Origin: Mycobacterium sp.
Lineage (GTDB): Bacteria > Actinomycetota > Actinomycetes > Mycobacteriales > Mycobacteriaceae
Direction of reading: 5' to 3'
Length of the DNA: 64,000 nucleotides
Assembly: GCA_021732005.1 (NCBI GenBank)
Contig: JAKFVT010000002.1
Location: 1-64,000, forward strand
Part shown: piece by piece, positions 45,669-54,542 of the stretch
Layout: each line of letters starts with the position of its first letter
Numbering within the stretch: the stretch's first letter is position 1
Program-made: the position numbers and the translations under genes
Notes under the pieces: generated by a model
What the model was told of the DNA's origin: nothing
Seen by the model: only the letters and a program-made list of their open reading frames with translations
Databases searched by the model: none

Positions 45669-45983
45669 ATGGCATGGGTGATTCTGGTGCTCTCCGGAAT
45701 TCTGGAAGCCGTCTGGGCGGTAGCGCTGGGGGAGTCACGCGGTCTGCGCCGGCGGGTGCCGACGGTGGTGTTCGTCCTCGCCCTCATCGGCAGCATGATC
45801 GGCTTGGCCCTGGCGATGGGTACCGTGCCGACCGGCACCGCCTACGCGGTCTGGGTCGGTATCGGCGCGTCCCTGACCGTGCTCTGGGCGATGGTCCGAC
45901 GCCAAGAGGCCGCGACCATGGCACGTCTGTTGATGCTCGCGCTGCTCGTCGGTTCGGTCGTCGGACTCAAGGTGGTCAGCTAG
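45669..45983 (+). CDS. SMR-family guanidinium exporter subunit 1 (Gdx/SugE-like)
   Basis: Small four-helix transporter of 104 aa. The first helix holds the essential Glu (GILEAVWAVALGESRGL); GTAYAVWVGIGASLTVLW is the SMR GTAYAxWxGIG motif. Translation starts at ATG 45669 just after the riboswitch and a strong ribosome-binding site. With the next gene it forms a paired SMR transporter, which should exchange guanidinium for protons. Confidence 0.93.
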   Translation: MAWVILVLSGILEAVWAVALGESRGLRRRVPTVVFVLALIGSMIGLALAMGTVPTGTAYAVWVGIGASLTVLWAMVRRQEAATMARLLMLALLVGSVVGLKVVS

Positions 45984-45985
45984 CC

Positions 45986-46378
45986 ATGGCGTGGGCAGTC
46001 CTGCTGGTCAGCGCCGTACTCGAGGCGGTCTGGGCCACCGCGCTCGGCGAGTCCGGCAATTTCACCAATCCGCGGGCCACCGCGGTATTCGTGGTGGCGC
46101 TCGTGTTCAGCATGCTCGGCCTGGCGCATGCGACGAAAACCATTGCGATCGGTACTGCCTATGCCATCTGGACCGGCCTGGGAGCGGCGCTGACGGTCGG
46201 CTTCTCGATCGTGACCGGCGACGAGTCGGTGAGCGTCGCGAAGGTGGTGTGTCTTGCGGGTGTCATCGTGGCGGTGGTCGGGCTCAAGGTGCTGCCCGGA
46301 CATTCTGGTGCCGGCCGCGGGTTGGTACGTGTGACACGTCCCACAGCCGGGGTACCCCGGCGACGTGACCAACACTGA
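45986..46378 (+). CDS. SMR-family guanidinium exporter subunit 2 (Gdx/SugE-like)
   Basis: Second SMR protein, 130 aa. VLEAVWATALGESGNFT has the essential Glu and GTAYAIWTGLGAALTVGF the SMR signature. The four-helix part ends near residue 103 and is followed by a basic extension of about 27 residues (ending TAGVPRRRDQH) that the first subunit lacks. The ATG lies two bases after the first gene's stop. Paired genes of this type often form heterodimers of opposite topology; this is inference. The tail overlaps the start of the acyltransferase gene. Confidence 0.92.
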   Translation: MAWAVLLVSAVLEAVWATALGESGNFTNPRATAVFVVALVFSMLGLAHATKTIAIGTAYAIWTGLGAALTVGFSIVTGDESVSVAKVVCLAGVIVAVVGLKVLPGHSGAGRGLVRVTRPTAGVPRRRDQH

Positions 46379-47303
46379 TTCGCGCCCTGCCGCCGTCCGT
46401 CAGCAAGCGCAGCGACACGCTGACCAGGCCCGACGCAAGATGGCGCAGCGGCGCGCCGAGAGCGCGGACGACGGGGTCAGCGGCTGGCTCAACCAGCGCA
46501 CCGGGCAGTGGGATCTGGGTGGGCAGGACGAGACGACGATGCAGCGCCAGAAGTACCTGTGGAACTTCTTGGTGGATCACTGGTTCCGGATGGAGTTCGA
46601 CGGCTGGGAGAACCTGCCCGACCCGCCTGTGTTGCTGGTCGGAATCCACTCCGGCGCCCCGTTCGTCTGGGACGCCTGGACGGTCGGGGTGCAGTGGTGG
46701 CGCCGGTTCGGGCAGGAGCGCACCCTGCACGGCACGGCCCACGATGCGCTGATGGCGATGCCGGTGATCGGCCGGTACTTCCGGGCGATGGGGGTGTTGC
46801 CTGCCGCGCCTGATTCGATGGCCACGGCGCTGGCCGAGGGCCACGACGTGGCGGTTTGGCCGGGCGGTGAGGTGGACTCGCTGCGGCCGTGGAGCGAGCG
46901 TGACGTCGCGAATTTGGCCGGCCGCACCGGATTCGTGCGTATGGCGATCAAGGCGGGAGTACCGATCGTGCCGATCGCGACCGTCGGGGGAGCCGATGCG
47001 ATGCCGGTGCTCATCCGTGGTGACGGGCTGTCGCGAGCGCTGCGACTGGACAAGCTGTTGCGGCTCAAGGTTTTTCCGCTCGCCGTGTCACTTCCGTGGG
47101 GTGTTGCGCCGGCGGCCCTGCCGCAGCTGCCGCTGCCGGCGAAGATCCGGACCCGGCTGATGCCGGCGGTGGAGGTCGACCACGATCCGTCCCGCGCCGA
47201 GGACGACGATTACGTCGAGCAGAAGTACCGCGAGGTGCAGGACAGCATCCAGAGCGGCATGGACGCGCTGGCCCGCAAACGGGCGCTGCCGCTGTTCGGC
47301 TGA
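46365..47303 (+). CDS. PlsC-like lysophospholipid acyltransferase
   Basis: Acyltransferase of 312 aa. The motif LLVGIHSGAPFVWDAW corresponds to the His-acid active-site block and AVWPGGEVDSLRPW to the FPEG(T/G)-like acceptor block; VPIVPIATVGGADAMPVL is the third. Transfer of an acyl group to a lysolipid or glycerol backbone is likely. GTG 46365 overlaps the SMR gene by 14 bases. Its link to guanidine export is unclear; it may be read-through from the riboswitch transcript. Confidence 0.85.
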   Translation: MTNTDSRPAAVRQQAQRHADQARRKMAQRRAESADDGVSGWLNQRTGQWDLGGQDETTMQRQKYLWNFLVDHWFRMEFDGWENLPDPPVLLVGIHSGAPFVWDAWTVGVQWWRRFGQERTLHGTAHDALMAMPVIGRYFRAMGVLPAAPDSMATALAEGHDVAVWPGGEVDSLRPWSERDVANLAGRTGFVRMAIKAGVPIVPIATVGGADAMPVLIRGDGLSRALRLDKLLRLKVFPLAVSLPWGVAPAALPQLPLPAKIRTRLMPAVEVDHDPSRAEDDDYVEQKYREVQDSIQSGMDALARKRALPLFG

Positions 47304-47313
47304 GTGTTCAACC

Positions 47314-47366
47314 GCGATTTCGGCGCGCAAACCGCCGCTGGGCGAACGGAACCGCGCCGAAATCGC
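47314..47366. terminator. Perfect 14-bp inverted repeat between convergent genes
   Basis: GCGATTTCGGCGCG (47314..47327) and CGCGCCGAAATCGC (47353..47366) match completely, with a 25-base loop. It lies between the acyltransferase stop and the hemerythrin gene end, so it can terminate transcription from both sides. No T-tract. Confidence 0.65.
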
Positions 47367-47383
47367 TCAAGCGAACACCGAGG

Positions 47384-47908
47384 TCAGGAATGTTTCTCGA
47401 GGTAGGCGTCGGCGTCCTTGTCACGATTGTCGATCCCGTCGATCGACTCCCGCTCGGCGTAGAACTGCAACCACTTCATGCCCAGCTCATGGCGCAGCTC
47501 CAAGGTCGCACTCTTGATGAAGTCCGGCATGGCTTCGCGCTCTTCCTCATCGAGGTGCTCGCCGTTCTCCTTGCGTGCCTTGAACACAGCCTCGAACCAC
47601 TCCGTCGTACCCGGCTTGTGGTTACGTGACTCACGCACCGCATCGCGGATCGCGTTGTGGTCGGTGATGGCGTCCTCGGTCTCGTCCCGCGGGTCGCCCT
47701 CCGGGTTGCCCGGATCGTCGTCACCACCGTACTTGAGCAGGGCCGGATAGAAGACGGTCTCCTCGGCGTCGGCATGCGCGTCGAGCCGAGCGCTCAGCGT
47801 CGTCCAGATGGCTGCCAGCTCGTCGTGGGACGTGGCATCGTCGAGCCGGAAGAACTGGCGTCGCAGCCAGTCATGATCGGCGTAGATGAGATCGATGATG
47901 TCGGACAT
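47384..47908 (-). CDS. Hemerythrin HHE-domain protein
   Basis: Four-helix bundle protein of 174 aa that should bind a di-iron centre. Ligand motifs: ADHDWLRRQF, HADAEETVFYP (HxxxE), ITDHNAIRDAV and NGEHLDEEERE (HxxxE). Mycobacterial proteins of this kind have been linked to redox and stress responses. ATG 47908 is chosen as the start of MSDIIDLIYADHD; the frame opens three codons earlier. Confidence 0.88.
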   Translation of the reverse strand: MSDIIDLIYADHDWLRRQFFRLDDATSHDELAAIWTTLSARLDAHADAEETVFYPALLKYGGDDDPGNPEGDPRDETEDAITDHNAIRDAVRESRNHKPGTTEWFEAVFKARKENGEHLDEEEREAMPDFIKSATLELRHELGMKWLQFYAERESIDGIDNRDKDADAYLEKHS

Positions 47909-47971
47909 GGGCAACAATTGCCCCCCGCGTCGGTGATCGAAACCCCCGCGAGCAGGACTACTGTGCGCGCG

Positions 47972-48745
47972 CTACCGGCCTGCGCCGGAGGCAGCCACCT
48001 TCCGGGTCAGGTAGTCGATCTGAATGTGAATGGCGTACAGCACCATTGCGGGCAACACGATGAACGGGATGTTCTCGCCGACGAACTTGAACCACAGCCC
48101 GAACGCACCCTGGCCGATATCGCGAAAGGCGGCGCCCACCTCGGAGATGAAGTAGACGGCGGTGCTGCTCATCAGCACCGCGATTCCGGCGAAGGCCACC
48201 CACAGGGACCGGATCCGCTTCTCGATCGGAAGTGACTGCCGGACAAGCCGGGCCCACATGGTGATGACGACGATGCCCGTGATCACTCCGACCACTTCGA
48301 GGGCGAACGTCCACGGGTTGCCGCTGGCGTAGCGGGTGTCGGCGAGGCCGTATTGCCACCACAGCCATTTGATGCCCGGATCGTTCGTGGGAGTCCACCA
48401 CCCCAGCGGATGGCCGATGAGGAACACCAACTCGTAGCAGATCTGGCTGAATGCGGTGTAGGGCAAGTAGAACAGCGTGAGCTCGGCGGCCTTCTCTTCG
48501 CGCAGGCGAACCTCGCCGGGCGCATCCCAGAGCAGCACCAGGGGAATCAGGATCGCCGGAATGCCGAACAGGAGGTTGGCGACCACGTCCGAGGTAAAGG
48601 TCGGTTCGATCACGCCGATCCCGACACCGATCGTCATCCCCACGAAGACCAGCCCGGTGAACAGTGCGGTGGCCACGTAAATCCGGACCCGGTGCGGCGC
48701 CCACGGACTGACGAGGTTCGGCTCGCGCTCAACAACATTGGTCAT
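47972..48745 (-). CDS. EBP/EXPERA-like membrane protein
   Basis: Integral membrane protein of 257 aa with six hydrophobic segments. The central WLWWQYGLADTRYASGNPW, followed by FALEVVGVITGI, resembles the emopamil-binding protein signature (WK-Y---D-RY ... E) of sterol isomerases. A steroid or lipid isomerase role is possible but unproven. ATG 48745; the gene is divergent from a TetR regulator across about 70 bases, so it is probably the regulated target. Confidence 0.65.
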   Translation of the reverse strand: MTNVVEREPNLVSPWAPHRVRIYVATALFTGLVFVGMTIGVGIGVIEPTFTSDVVANLLFGIPAILIPLVLLWDAPGEVRLREEKAAELTLFYLPYTAFSQICYELVFLIGHPLGWWTPTNDPGIKWLWWQYGLADTRYASGNPWTFALEVVGVITGIVVITMWARLVRQSLPIEKRIRSLWVAFAGIAVLMSSTAVYFISEVGAAFRDIGQGAFGLWFKFVGENIPFIVLPAMVLYAIHIQIDYLTRKVAASGAGR

Positions 48746-48789
48746 AGGGTGTCCTCATCGCCGATGATGGGGTCGCGTGCTGGAATTAA

Positions 48790-48801
48790 TCCCGAACGGG
48801 A
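48790..48801 (+). promoter_or_regulatory. TetR operator candidate
   Basis: TCCCG-AA-CGGGA palindrome in an A/T-rich setting, 16 bases before the TetR start and about 45 bases from the divergent membrane-protein start. The position fits TetR autoregulation; the half-sites are short. Confidence 0.4.
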
Positions 48802-48816
48802 AAATATCACGCTTCG

Positions 48817-49509
48817 ATGGTGTCTGGAACCGAAAGGCACGGTGTGCAGGAGTCAGCGGCGCCCAGGCAGCGTGGGCGGCCACGACAGATCACCCGCGAA
48901 CGCATTGTGTCCGCGGCCCGCTCGTTGGCGTTCGATGAGCTGACCATGCAGGCAGTCGCCGATGTCCTGGGCGTGGACCCCAAAGCCCTCAACTATCACG
49001 TGGGCGATCGGGAAGCGCTGCGCGAGCTGGTTGCCGTCGAGGCGTTCGCGGTGGAGCTGAGCCGCATCGACATGTCCGCCTGCGGCGACTGGCGGGATGT
49101 CCTGCGCCGCTACGCCACGGCCCTTCGTGACGCCACGGTCACACTCGGCGAACTCGTGACCTATTTTCGTCTGCCCGCCAGCGGTATCGGGGCACTCGAA
49201 CCCGTCGAGCGCGTTCTGCGGGGCCTTGTCGACGCCGGCTTCTCCGTCGGGGAGGCCGGCCACATCCTGCGCTTGGTCAGCGAGCTGGGTCATGCCGCGG
49301 GCCGGGAAGCGGTCTTCCTGTCCAGGAGCCGAGAGCACCCGTACGTCGCGGACGTCTCGGCTGCGCTGAGTACCGCTGCTGCAGAAGACTTTCCACTGTT
49401 GCGCCAGGTGGTAACCATCCGCGATGCCGCACCTGACGACGGACAGCAGCTTGACTTCAACCTGGACGTGCTCATCACCGGATTGGCGGCGAAGCTGTCC
49501 CAGCGGTGA
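48817..49509 (+). CDS. TetR-family transcriptional regulator
   Basis: Regulator of 230 aa. RGRPRQITRERIVSAARSLA starts the DNA-binding domain and LTMQAVADVLGVDPKALNYH is the helix-turn-helix. The C-terminal ligand domain is not recognisable. ATG 48817 and GTG 48820 are both near the 5' end. It is divergent from the EBP-like gene; the next gene follows by about 57 bases on the same strand. Confidence 0.85.
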   Translation: MVSGTERHGVQESAAPRQRGRPRQITRERIVSAARSLAFDELTMQAVADVLGVDPKALNYHVGDREALRELVAVEAFAVELSRIDMSACGDWRDVLRRYATALRDATVTLGELVTYFRLPASGIGALEPVERVLRGLVDAGFSVGEAGHILRLVSELGHAAGREAVFLSRSREHPYVADVSAALSTAAAEDFPLLRQVVTIRDAAPDDGQQLDFNLDVLITGLAAKLSQR

Positions 49510-49566
49510 CACCGTCGGTGATCATTCCCGCGGTTCGTCCGACCCGACAGTGGCAATGTGGTCGGT

Positions 49567-50397
49567 ATGGAATTCGGCATCTCGACCTTCGTCAATGACG
49601 ACACCATCGACACCGTCTCGCTCGCCCGCGCGATCGAAGAGCGGGGCTTTGATGCACTCGCCGTCGCCGAGCACACGCACATCCCCGCCAGCCGGGAAAC
49701 CCCGTACCCGCAGGGGGGCAACCTGCCGTCGGTCTACTACCGGACCCTGGATCCGTTCGTCACGCTCGCCGCGGCCGCGGCCGTCACCTCCAGCATCGAG
49801 CTGATCACCGGGATCGCCCTGCTCATCCAGCGCGACCCCATCACCACCGCCAAGGAGGCCGCCAGCATCGACCTCATCTCCGGCGGCCGGTTCGTGTTCG
49901 GCGTCGGGGCGGGCTGGAACCTCGAGGAGATGCGCGATCACGGCACCGACCCGAAGACGCGCGGCTCGCTGTTGGACGAACGCATCGAAGCCATCAAAGT
50001 GCTGTGGACCGATGAACCGGCCGAGTATCACGGCAAGTTCGTCGACTTCGAGCCCTCGTACGCACGCCCGAAGCCGGTCCGGAAACCGCATCCGCCGATC
50101 GTGATCGGTGGCGACTCGGACGCGACGGTCAAGCGAATCATCCGCCACCAGGCGGGGTGGATCTCCAATCCGCTGCCGGTCGAACGGCTGACCAAGCGCA
50201 TCGAGCAGATCCGGTCGGGCGCCGGTCACGACGTGCCCCTGACGACGTTCGGCACGCCGATCAATCTCGACTACTGGCAGGCGCTCGACGGCCTCGGGTA
50301 CCGCCAGGCGAATCTTTTGCTCCCGACGAAGTCGCGAGACGACAGCCTCCGGTTGCTCGACGACTATGCCCAAAAGGTTGCCCAGTACCGAGGCTAG
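49567..50397 (+). CDS. LLM-class F420-dependent oxidoreductase (TIGR03619-like)
   Basis: TIM-barrel enzyme of 276 aa. MEFGISTFVNDDTIDTVSLA, GFDALAVAEHTHIP, RFVFGVGAGWNLEEM and PPIVIGGDSDATVKRI are the luciferase-like monooxygenase/F420 group motifs. The reaction is hydride transfer with F420; the substrate is unknown. ATG 49567 is preferred over GTG 49558. Confidence 0.88.
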   Translation: MEFGISTFVNDDTIDTVSLARAIEERGFDALAVAEHTHIPASRETPYPQGGNLPSVYYRTLDPFVTLAAAAAVTSSIELITGIALLIQRDPITTAKEAASIDLISGGRFVFGVGAGWNLEEMRDHGTDPKTRGSLLDERIEAIKVLWTDEPAEYHGKFVDFEPSYARPKPVRKPHPPIVIGGDSDATVKRIIRHQAGWISNPLPVERLTKRIEQIRSGAGHDVPLTTFGTPINLDYWQALDGLGYRQANLLLPTKSRDDSLRLLDDYAQKVAQYRG

Positions 50398-50434
50398 CTC
50401 GTCTGTGATCCCCTGTTGTGGAGTCCGGTCCGGT

Positions 50435-50444
50435 ACCGTACGGT
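50435..50444 (+). promoter_or_regulatory. ACCGTACGGT palindrome upstream of mmpS
   Basis: A perfect 10-bp palindrome in the 120-base gap before the mmpS start (50518). It could bind a TetR-type regulator. The gap also contains a GTTGATAAG stretch that might be a -10-like region. No regulator is assigned. Confidence 0.4.
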
Positions 50445-50517
50445 CAATCTAGTTGATAAGCCCCCTTCGGGAACGTCGTACCGTCCGCGCCTGTCGCCGC
50501 TCATGAAAGGGTCACGG

Positions 50518-50964
50518 ATGCAGCGGGTTTCGCTCGCCCGGCGGCTCAGCCAACGCTGGATGCTGCTGGTTGCGGTCGTGGTTGTCGCGGTAGCGGGCTT
50601 TGCTGTGTATCGGCTGCACGGCATCTTCGCCTCTCACGACGTCACCTCAACGCCCAGCGGGGCGGGCAACGACATCGTCCCGTTCAACCCCAAGCACGTG
50701 GTGCTGGAAGTGTTCGGTCCACCGGGCACCGTCGCGACCATCACCTACCTGGACGTGAACGCGCAGCCGCAACGCGCAGATGCGGTTACGCTGCCGTGGG
50801 CGTATGACACGACCACCACCCAGCCTGCGGTCTTCGTCAACGTCTCCGCCCAAGGTGACAGCGACTCGATCGGCTGCCGCATCAAGATCGATGACGTCGT
50901 CAAAGACGAGCGAACTGTGAACACGCTGAACGCCTTCACGTACTGCCTGGACAAGTCGGGATGA
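50518..50964 (+). CDS. MmpS-family accessory protein
   Basis: Membrane-anchored periplasmic protein of 148 aa: one N-terminal helix (WMLLVAVVVVAVAGFAVYRL), then a beta-rich domain with VVLEVFGPPGTVATITYLD, LPWAYDTTTTQ and CRIKIDDVVKDERTV. Normal MmpS size. The start at 50518 follows an AAAGGG stretch; the frame opens earlier at 50416. The stop overlaps the mmpL start (ATGA), the usual coupled pair. Confidence 0.93.
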   Translation: MQRVSLARRLSQRWMLLVAVVVVAVAGFAVYRLHGIFASHDVTSTPSGAGNDIVPFNPKHVVLEVFGPPGTVATITYLDVNAQPQRADAVTLPWAYDTTTTQPAVFVNVSAQGDSDSIGCRIKIDDVVKDERTVNTLNAFTYCLDKSG

Positions 50965-53837
50965 CCCACCGGATTCCCGACTTCATCCGCCGGTATTCGG
51001 TTCTCATCGCAGTGTTCTGGCTGGGCCTTGCGGTGATGACCAATGTCTTCGTCCCGCAGCTCGAGACCGTCGCCGAGTCCCACAACGTCTCACTGAGCCC
51101 CCAGGACTCGCCGTCGCTGCTGGCCGCCAAACGCATCGGCAAGGTCTTCGGCGAATTCGACTCCGACAGTTCGGCGATGATCGTCCTGGAAGGTGACCAG
51201 CCGCTCGGCGCCGAAGCCCATCACTACTACGACGGCCTCATCAAGAAGCTGCAGCAGGACACCAAGCACGTTCAGCACATCCAGGACTTCTGGGGTGATC
51301 CGCTGACCGCCGCAGGCTCGCAGAGCGCCGACGGCAAGGCGGCGCTGGTTCAGCTGTATCTGGCCGGCAACCAGGGTGAGTCGCTGGCCAATGAGTCGGT
51401 CGACTCGGTGCGCAACATCGTCAACAACACGCCACCACCGCCGGGCCTCAAGGCCTATGTCACCGGCGCAGCGCCTCTGGTGACCGACCAGTTCGAGGTG
51501 GGCAGGCACGGCACATTGAAGACCACGCTGATCACCATCGGGGTGATCGCGGTGATGCTGTTCTTCCTGTACCGACGGCTCACCACGGTGTTCTTCGTCA
51601 TCTTCACGGTGATGATCGAGCTGACCGCGTCACGCGGGTCGGTGGCCGTGCTGGCGAACGCCGGGATCATCCAACTGTCGACGTACTCGACAAACCTGTT
51701 GACGCTGTTGGTGATCGCCGCCGGAACCGACTACGCGATCTTCCTGCTCGGCCGCTTCCACGAAGCCCGCTATGCCGGGCAGGACCGAGTCTCGGCCTAC
51801 AACTCGATGTACCACGGCACCGCGCACATCATCCTGGGATCGGGCCTGACGATCGCCGGCGCAGTATTGTGCCTGACCTTCGCCCGGCTGCCGTACTTCA
51901 ACAGCCTGGGCGTTCCCGCCGGCATCGGCGTGCTCGTCGCCGTGGTCGCGGCGCTGACCCTGGCTCCGGCGCTGTTGGTCATCGGCCGCCACTTCGGTCT
52001 GTTCGAGCCCGCCCGCCCGATGCGCACCCAGGGCTGGCGGCGCATCGGCACCGCGATCGTGCGCTGGCCCGGGCCCGTGCTGGTGGTGACGGTCGCGATC
52101 GCGCTGATCGGTCTGATCGCCCTGCCGGCCTACAAGACCAGCTACGACGCCCGCGGGTACATGCCGGCCAGTGCGCCGGCGAACGTCGGATACACCGCCG
52201 CCGAACGCCACTTCTCGCAGGCCCGGCTCAATCCCGAGCTGCTGATGATCGAGACCGACCACGATCTGCGCAACTCCACCGACATGATCCTTCTCGAGCG
52301 CGTGGCCAAGGCTGTCTTCCACACCGAGGGCATCGCTCAGGTGCAGTCGATCACCCGCCCGCTCGGCACGCCCCTGGACCACACGTCTATCCCGTTCCAG
52401 ATCAGCGCCGGAAGTGCCTCGCAGATCAACAATCTGCCGTTCCAGCAGGCCCGCGGGGAGGACCTGCTCAAGCAGGTGGACGTGATCAACAACTCGATCG
52501 ACATCCTGCGCCAGCAGTACGCGCTGCAACAGCAGTCCAGCGCGGTCACCGACGAGCAGACCAAGGCATTTCAGGACACCGTCGCCACCGCCCAGGACCT
52601 GCGCAACAAGATCGCCAATTTCGACGACTTCTTCCGTCCGCTGCGCAGCTACTTCTATTGGGAGCCGCACTGTTTCGACATCCCGGTCTGTGCCGCACTG
52701 CGATCGCTGTTCGACGCCTTGGACGGCATTGACGCGCTCACCGATCAGCTGGGCAACGTCGCGGGTAGTATCGCCAAACTCGATGCGCTGCAACCCAAGC
52801 TGCTTGCTCTGATTCCGCCGCAGATCGCAAGTCAGCAGACCAACCGTGATCTCACCCTGACCAACTACGCCACCACCTCGGGAATCAACGACCAGTCGCA
52901 AGCGGCACTGCAGAATTCGACCGCACTGGGCCAAGCGTACGACGCGTCCAAGACCGACGACTCGTTCTACCTGCCGCCGGAAGCGTTCACCAACCCCGAA
53001 TTCGTGCGCGGCATGAAGCTGTTCCTGTCACCCGACGGCAAAGCCGCGCGGATGATCATCACCCACGACGGCGATCCGGCGACGCCGGAAGGTATTTCGC
53101 ACATCGACGGGATCCGGCACGCTGCGCAGGAAGCCGTCAAAGGCACGCCGCTGGCCGGCTCGAAGATCTATCTCGCGGGCACGGCCGCCACCTACAAAGA
53201 CATCCAGGACGGTGCCGAGTACGACCTCATGATCGCTGGGATCGCGGCGCTGAGCCTGATCCTGCTCGTGATGATGTTCATCACCCGCAGCATCGTCGCC
53301 GCGTTCGTGATCGTCGGAACGGTGGCGTTGTCACTGGGTGCCTCATTCGGCCTGTCCGTGCTGATCTGGCAGGACATCTTCGGCATCCATCTGTTCTGGA
53401 TCGTGCTGGCGCTGGCCATCATTCTGTTGTTGGCCGTGGGATCGGACTACAACCTGCTGCTCATCTCCCGGTTCAAGGAGGAGATCCATGCCGGTGTGAA
53501 CACCGGCATCATCCGGGCGATGGCCGGGTCGGGCGCGGTGGTGACCGCAGCCGGTCTGGTGTTCGCCGCGACGATGGCGTCATTCATCTTCGCCGACTTG
53601 CGGATCCTCGGTCAGATCGGGACAACGATCGCGCTGGGCCTGCTGTTCGACACGCTGATTGTGCGGTCCTTCATGACGCCCGCGGTCGCGGCGCTGCTCG
53701 GCCGGTGGTTCTGGTGGCCGCTGAAGGTCCGTCCCCGCCCGGCCAGCCAGATGCTGCAGCCATATGGCACCCGCCAATCCGTCCGCCAGTTGCTGCTGTG
53801 GGAGGACGACGACCCCGTCACCACAGCGCCGAACTGA
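50961..53837 (+). CDS. MmpL-family RND lipid transporter
   Basis: Inner-membrane RND transporter of 958 aa with 12 helices and two large periplasmic loops. GTDYAIFLLGRFHEARYAGQ (TM4) and GSDYNLLLISRFKEEIHAG (TM10) carry the Asp-Tyr pairs used for proton transfer. The pair mmpS-mmpL at this size corresponds to the MmpL4/5-type transporters of lipids, siderophores or drugs. The local genes do not name the cargo. It terminates before a set of inverted repeats. Confidence 0.94.
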   Translation: MTHRIPDFIRRYSVLIAVFWLGLAVMTNVFVPQLETVAESHNVSLSPQDSPSLLAAKRIGKVFGEFDSDSSAMIVLEGDQPLGAEAHHYYDGLIKKLQQDTKHVQHIQDFWGDPLTAAGSQSADGKAALVQLYLAGNQGESLANESVDSVRNIVNNTPPPPGLKAYVTGAAPLVTDQFEVGRHGTLKTTLITIGVIAVMLFFLYRRLTTVFFVIFTVMIELTASRGSVAVLANAGIIQLSTYSTNLLTLLVIAAGTDYAIFLLGRFHEARYAGQDRVSAYNSMYHGTAHIILGSGLTIAGAVLCLTFARLPYFNSLGVPAGIGVLVAVVAALTLAPALLVIGRHFGLFEPARPMRTQGWRRIGTAIVRWPGPVLVVTVAIALIGLIALPAYKTSYDARGYMPASAPANVGYTAAERHFSQARLNPELLMIETDHDLRNSTDMILLERVAKAVFHTEGIAQVQSITRPLGTPLDHTSIPFQISAGSASQINNLPFQQARGEDLLKQVDVINNSIDILRQQYALQQQSSAVTDEQTKAFQDTVATAQDLRNKIANFDDFFRPLRSYFYWEPHCFDIPVCAALRSLFDALDGIDALTDQLGNVAGSIAKLDALQPKLLALIPPQIASQQTNRDLTLTNYATTSGINDQSQAALQNSTALGQAYDASKTDDSFYLPPEAFTNPEFVRGMKLFLSPDGKAARMIITHDGDPATPEGISHIDGIRHAAQEAVKGTPLAGSKIYLAGTAATYKDIQDGAEYDLMIAGIAALSLILLVMMFITRSIVAAFVIVGTVALSLGASFGLSVLIWQDIFGIHLFWIVLALAIILLLAVGSDYNLLLISRFKEEIHAGVNTGIIRAMAGSGAVVTAAGLVFAATMASFIFADLRILGQIGTTIALGLLFDTLIVRSFMTPAVAALLGRWFWWPLKVRPRPASQMLQPYGTRQSVRQLLLWEDDDPVTTAPN

Positions 53838-53870
53838 CGAAAGTCCATCATGAACGTCCGCCCTGGGCGC

Positions 53871-53947
53871 CGAGTCTGCAATCGGGGCATCCACTCTGCG
53901 CTCAGTGCGCCGCTGAGGGCGCGAATCCCGCGCTGGGCGCAGACTCG
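53871..53947. terminator. Inverted-repeat block between convergent genes
   Basis: CGAGTCTGC (53871..53879) pairs with GCAGACTCG (53939..53947), enclosing an inner stem CTCAG/CTGAG (53901..53917). It lies between the mmpL stop and the convergent membrane-protein gene, so a bidirectional terminator is likely. Confidence 0.55.
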
Positions 53948-53981
53948 ATGCCGGCGAGCATCGTTGTTGCCCTGACGAAAG

Positions 53982-54461
53982 TCAGGCGTTGCCAACGGAA
54001 GTGAGCTGATCGGTGTCTTCGTTCTCCGACACCGGGATATCCCGAAGCTTGCTTTTCATCCCGGCGACCCGGCGCAACTGAGCGGCCATGTTCATCGACG
54101 TGAGCATCGGGATACCGCCGATGAACGTCCGAAACGATGGGTTACCGCCGTCGAGGTGGAGCATGAACAGGCAGCCGACCACATAAAAGAAGCCAATGGT
54201 GAAGAGCGCCGCGGGAATGGCATACGCCAGCGGTGATCGAGCGTCGGCGACCAGCTCGCTGGCGTAGTCGAATTCGTCCTGCGACAGCGGCTCCCGCTTG
54301 CGGACCTTGGCCAGCACCATCTTGTGGGCGCCCACCTGGTCGCCCATCGGATGGGACGTGCGCCGCTCCAGGCGGGCGATGTAGACGAATACGCAAGTGG
54401 CGAAAACGATCTCCAGCACAGCGGCAAGAATCGTCAGATCACCCCAGGGGCCAAGGTTCAC
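53982..54461 (-). CDS. Small membrane protein, 159 aa
   Basis: Not recognised. Three hydrophobic segments (DLTILAAVLEIVFATCVFVY, AIPAALFTIGFFYVVGCLF and GGIPMLTSMNMA) with an acidic/basic cytoplasmic loop between the first two (QVGAHKMVLAKVRKREP). GTG 54461 is chosen because AGGAG lies seven bases upstream; an earlier GTG at 54482 would place that site inside the gene. Confidence 0.65.
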   Translation of the reverse strand: MNLGPWGDLTILAAVLEIVFATCVFVYIARLERRTSHPMGDQVGAHKMVLAKVRKREPLSQDEFDYASELVADARSPLAYAIPAALFTIGFFYVVGCLFMLHLDGGNPSFRTFIGGIPMLTSMNMAAQLRRVAGMKSKLRDIPVSENEDTDQLTSVGNA

Positions 54462-54542
54462 GTAGTCGCTCCTCTTCTGCACGCGCGAATACCACAGAAA
54501 CGTTACCCGATCTAACTAAGGGACGTGGCCCCGGCTGCGGGC

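Noticed and set aside
47314..47366. Inverted ends of an insertion sequence
   Set aside because: The two arms are only 25 bases apart with no transposase between; a convergent terminator explains them.
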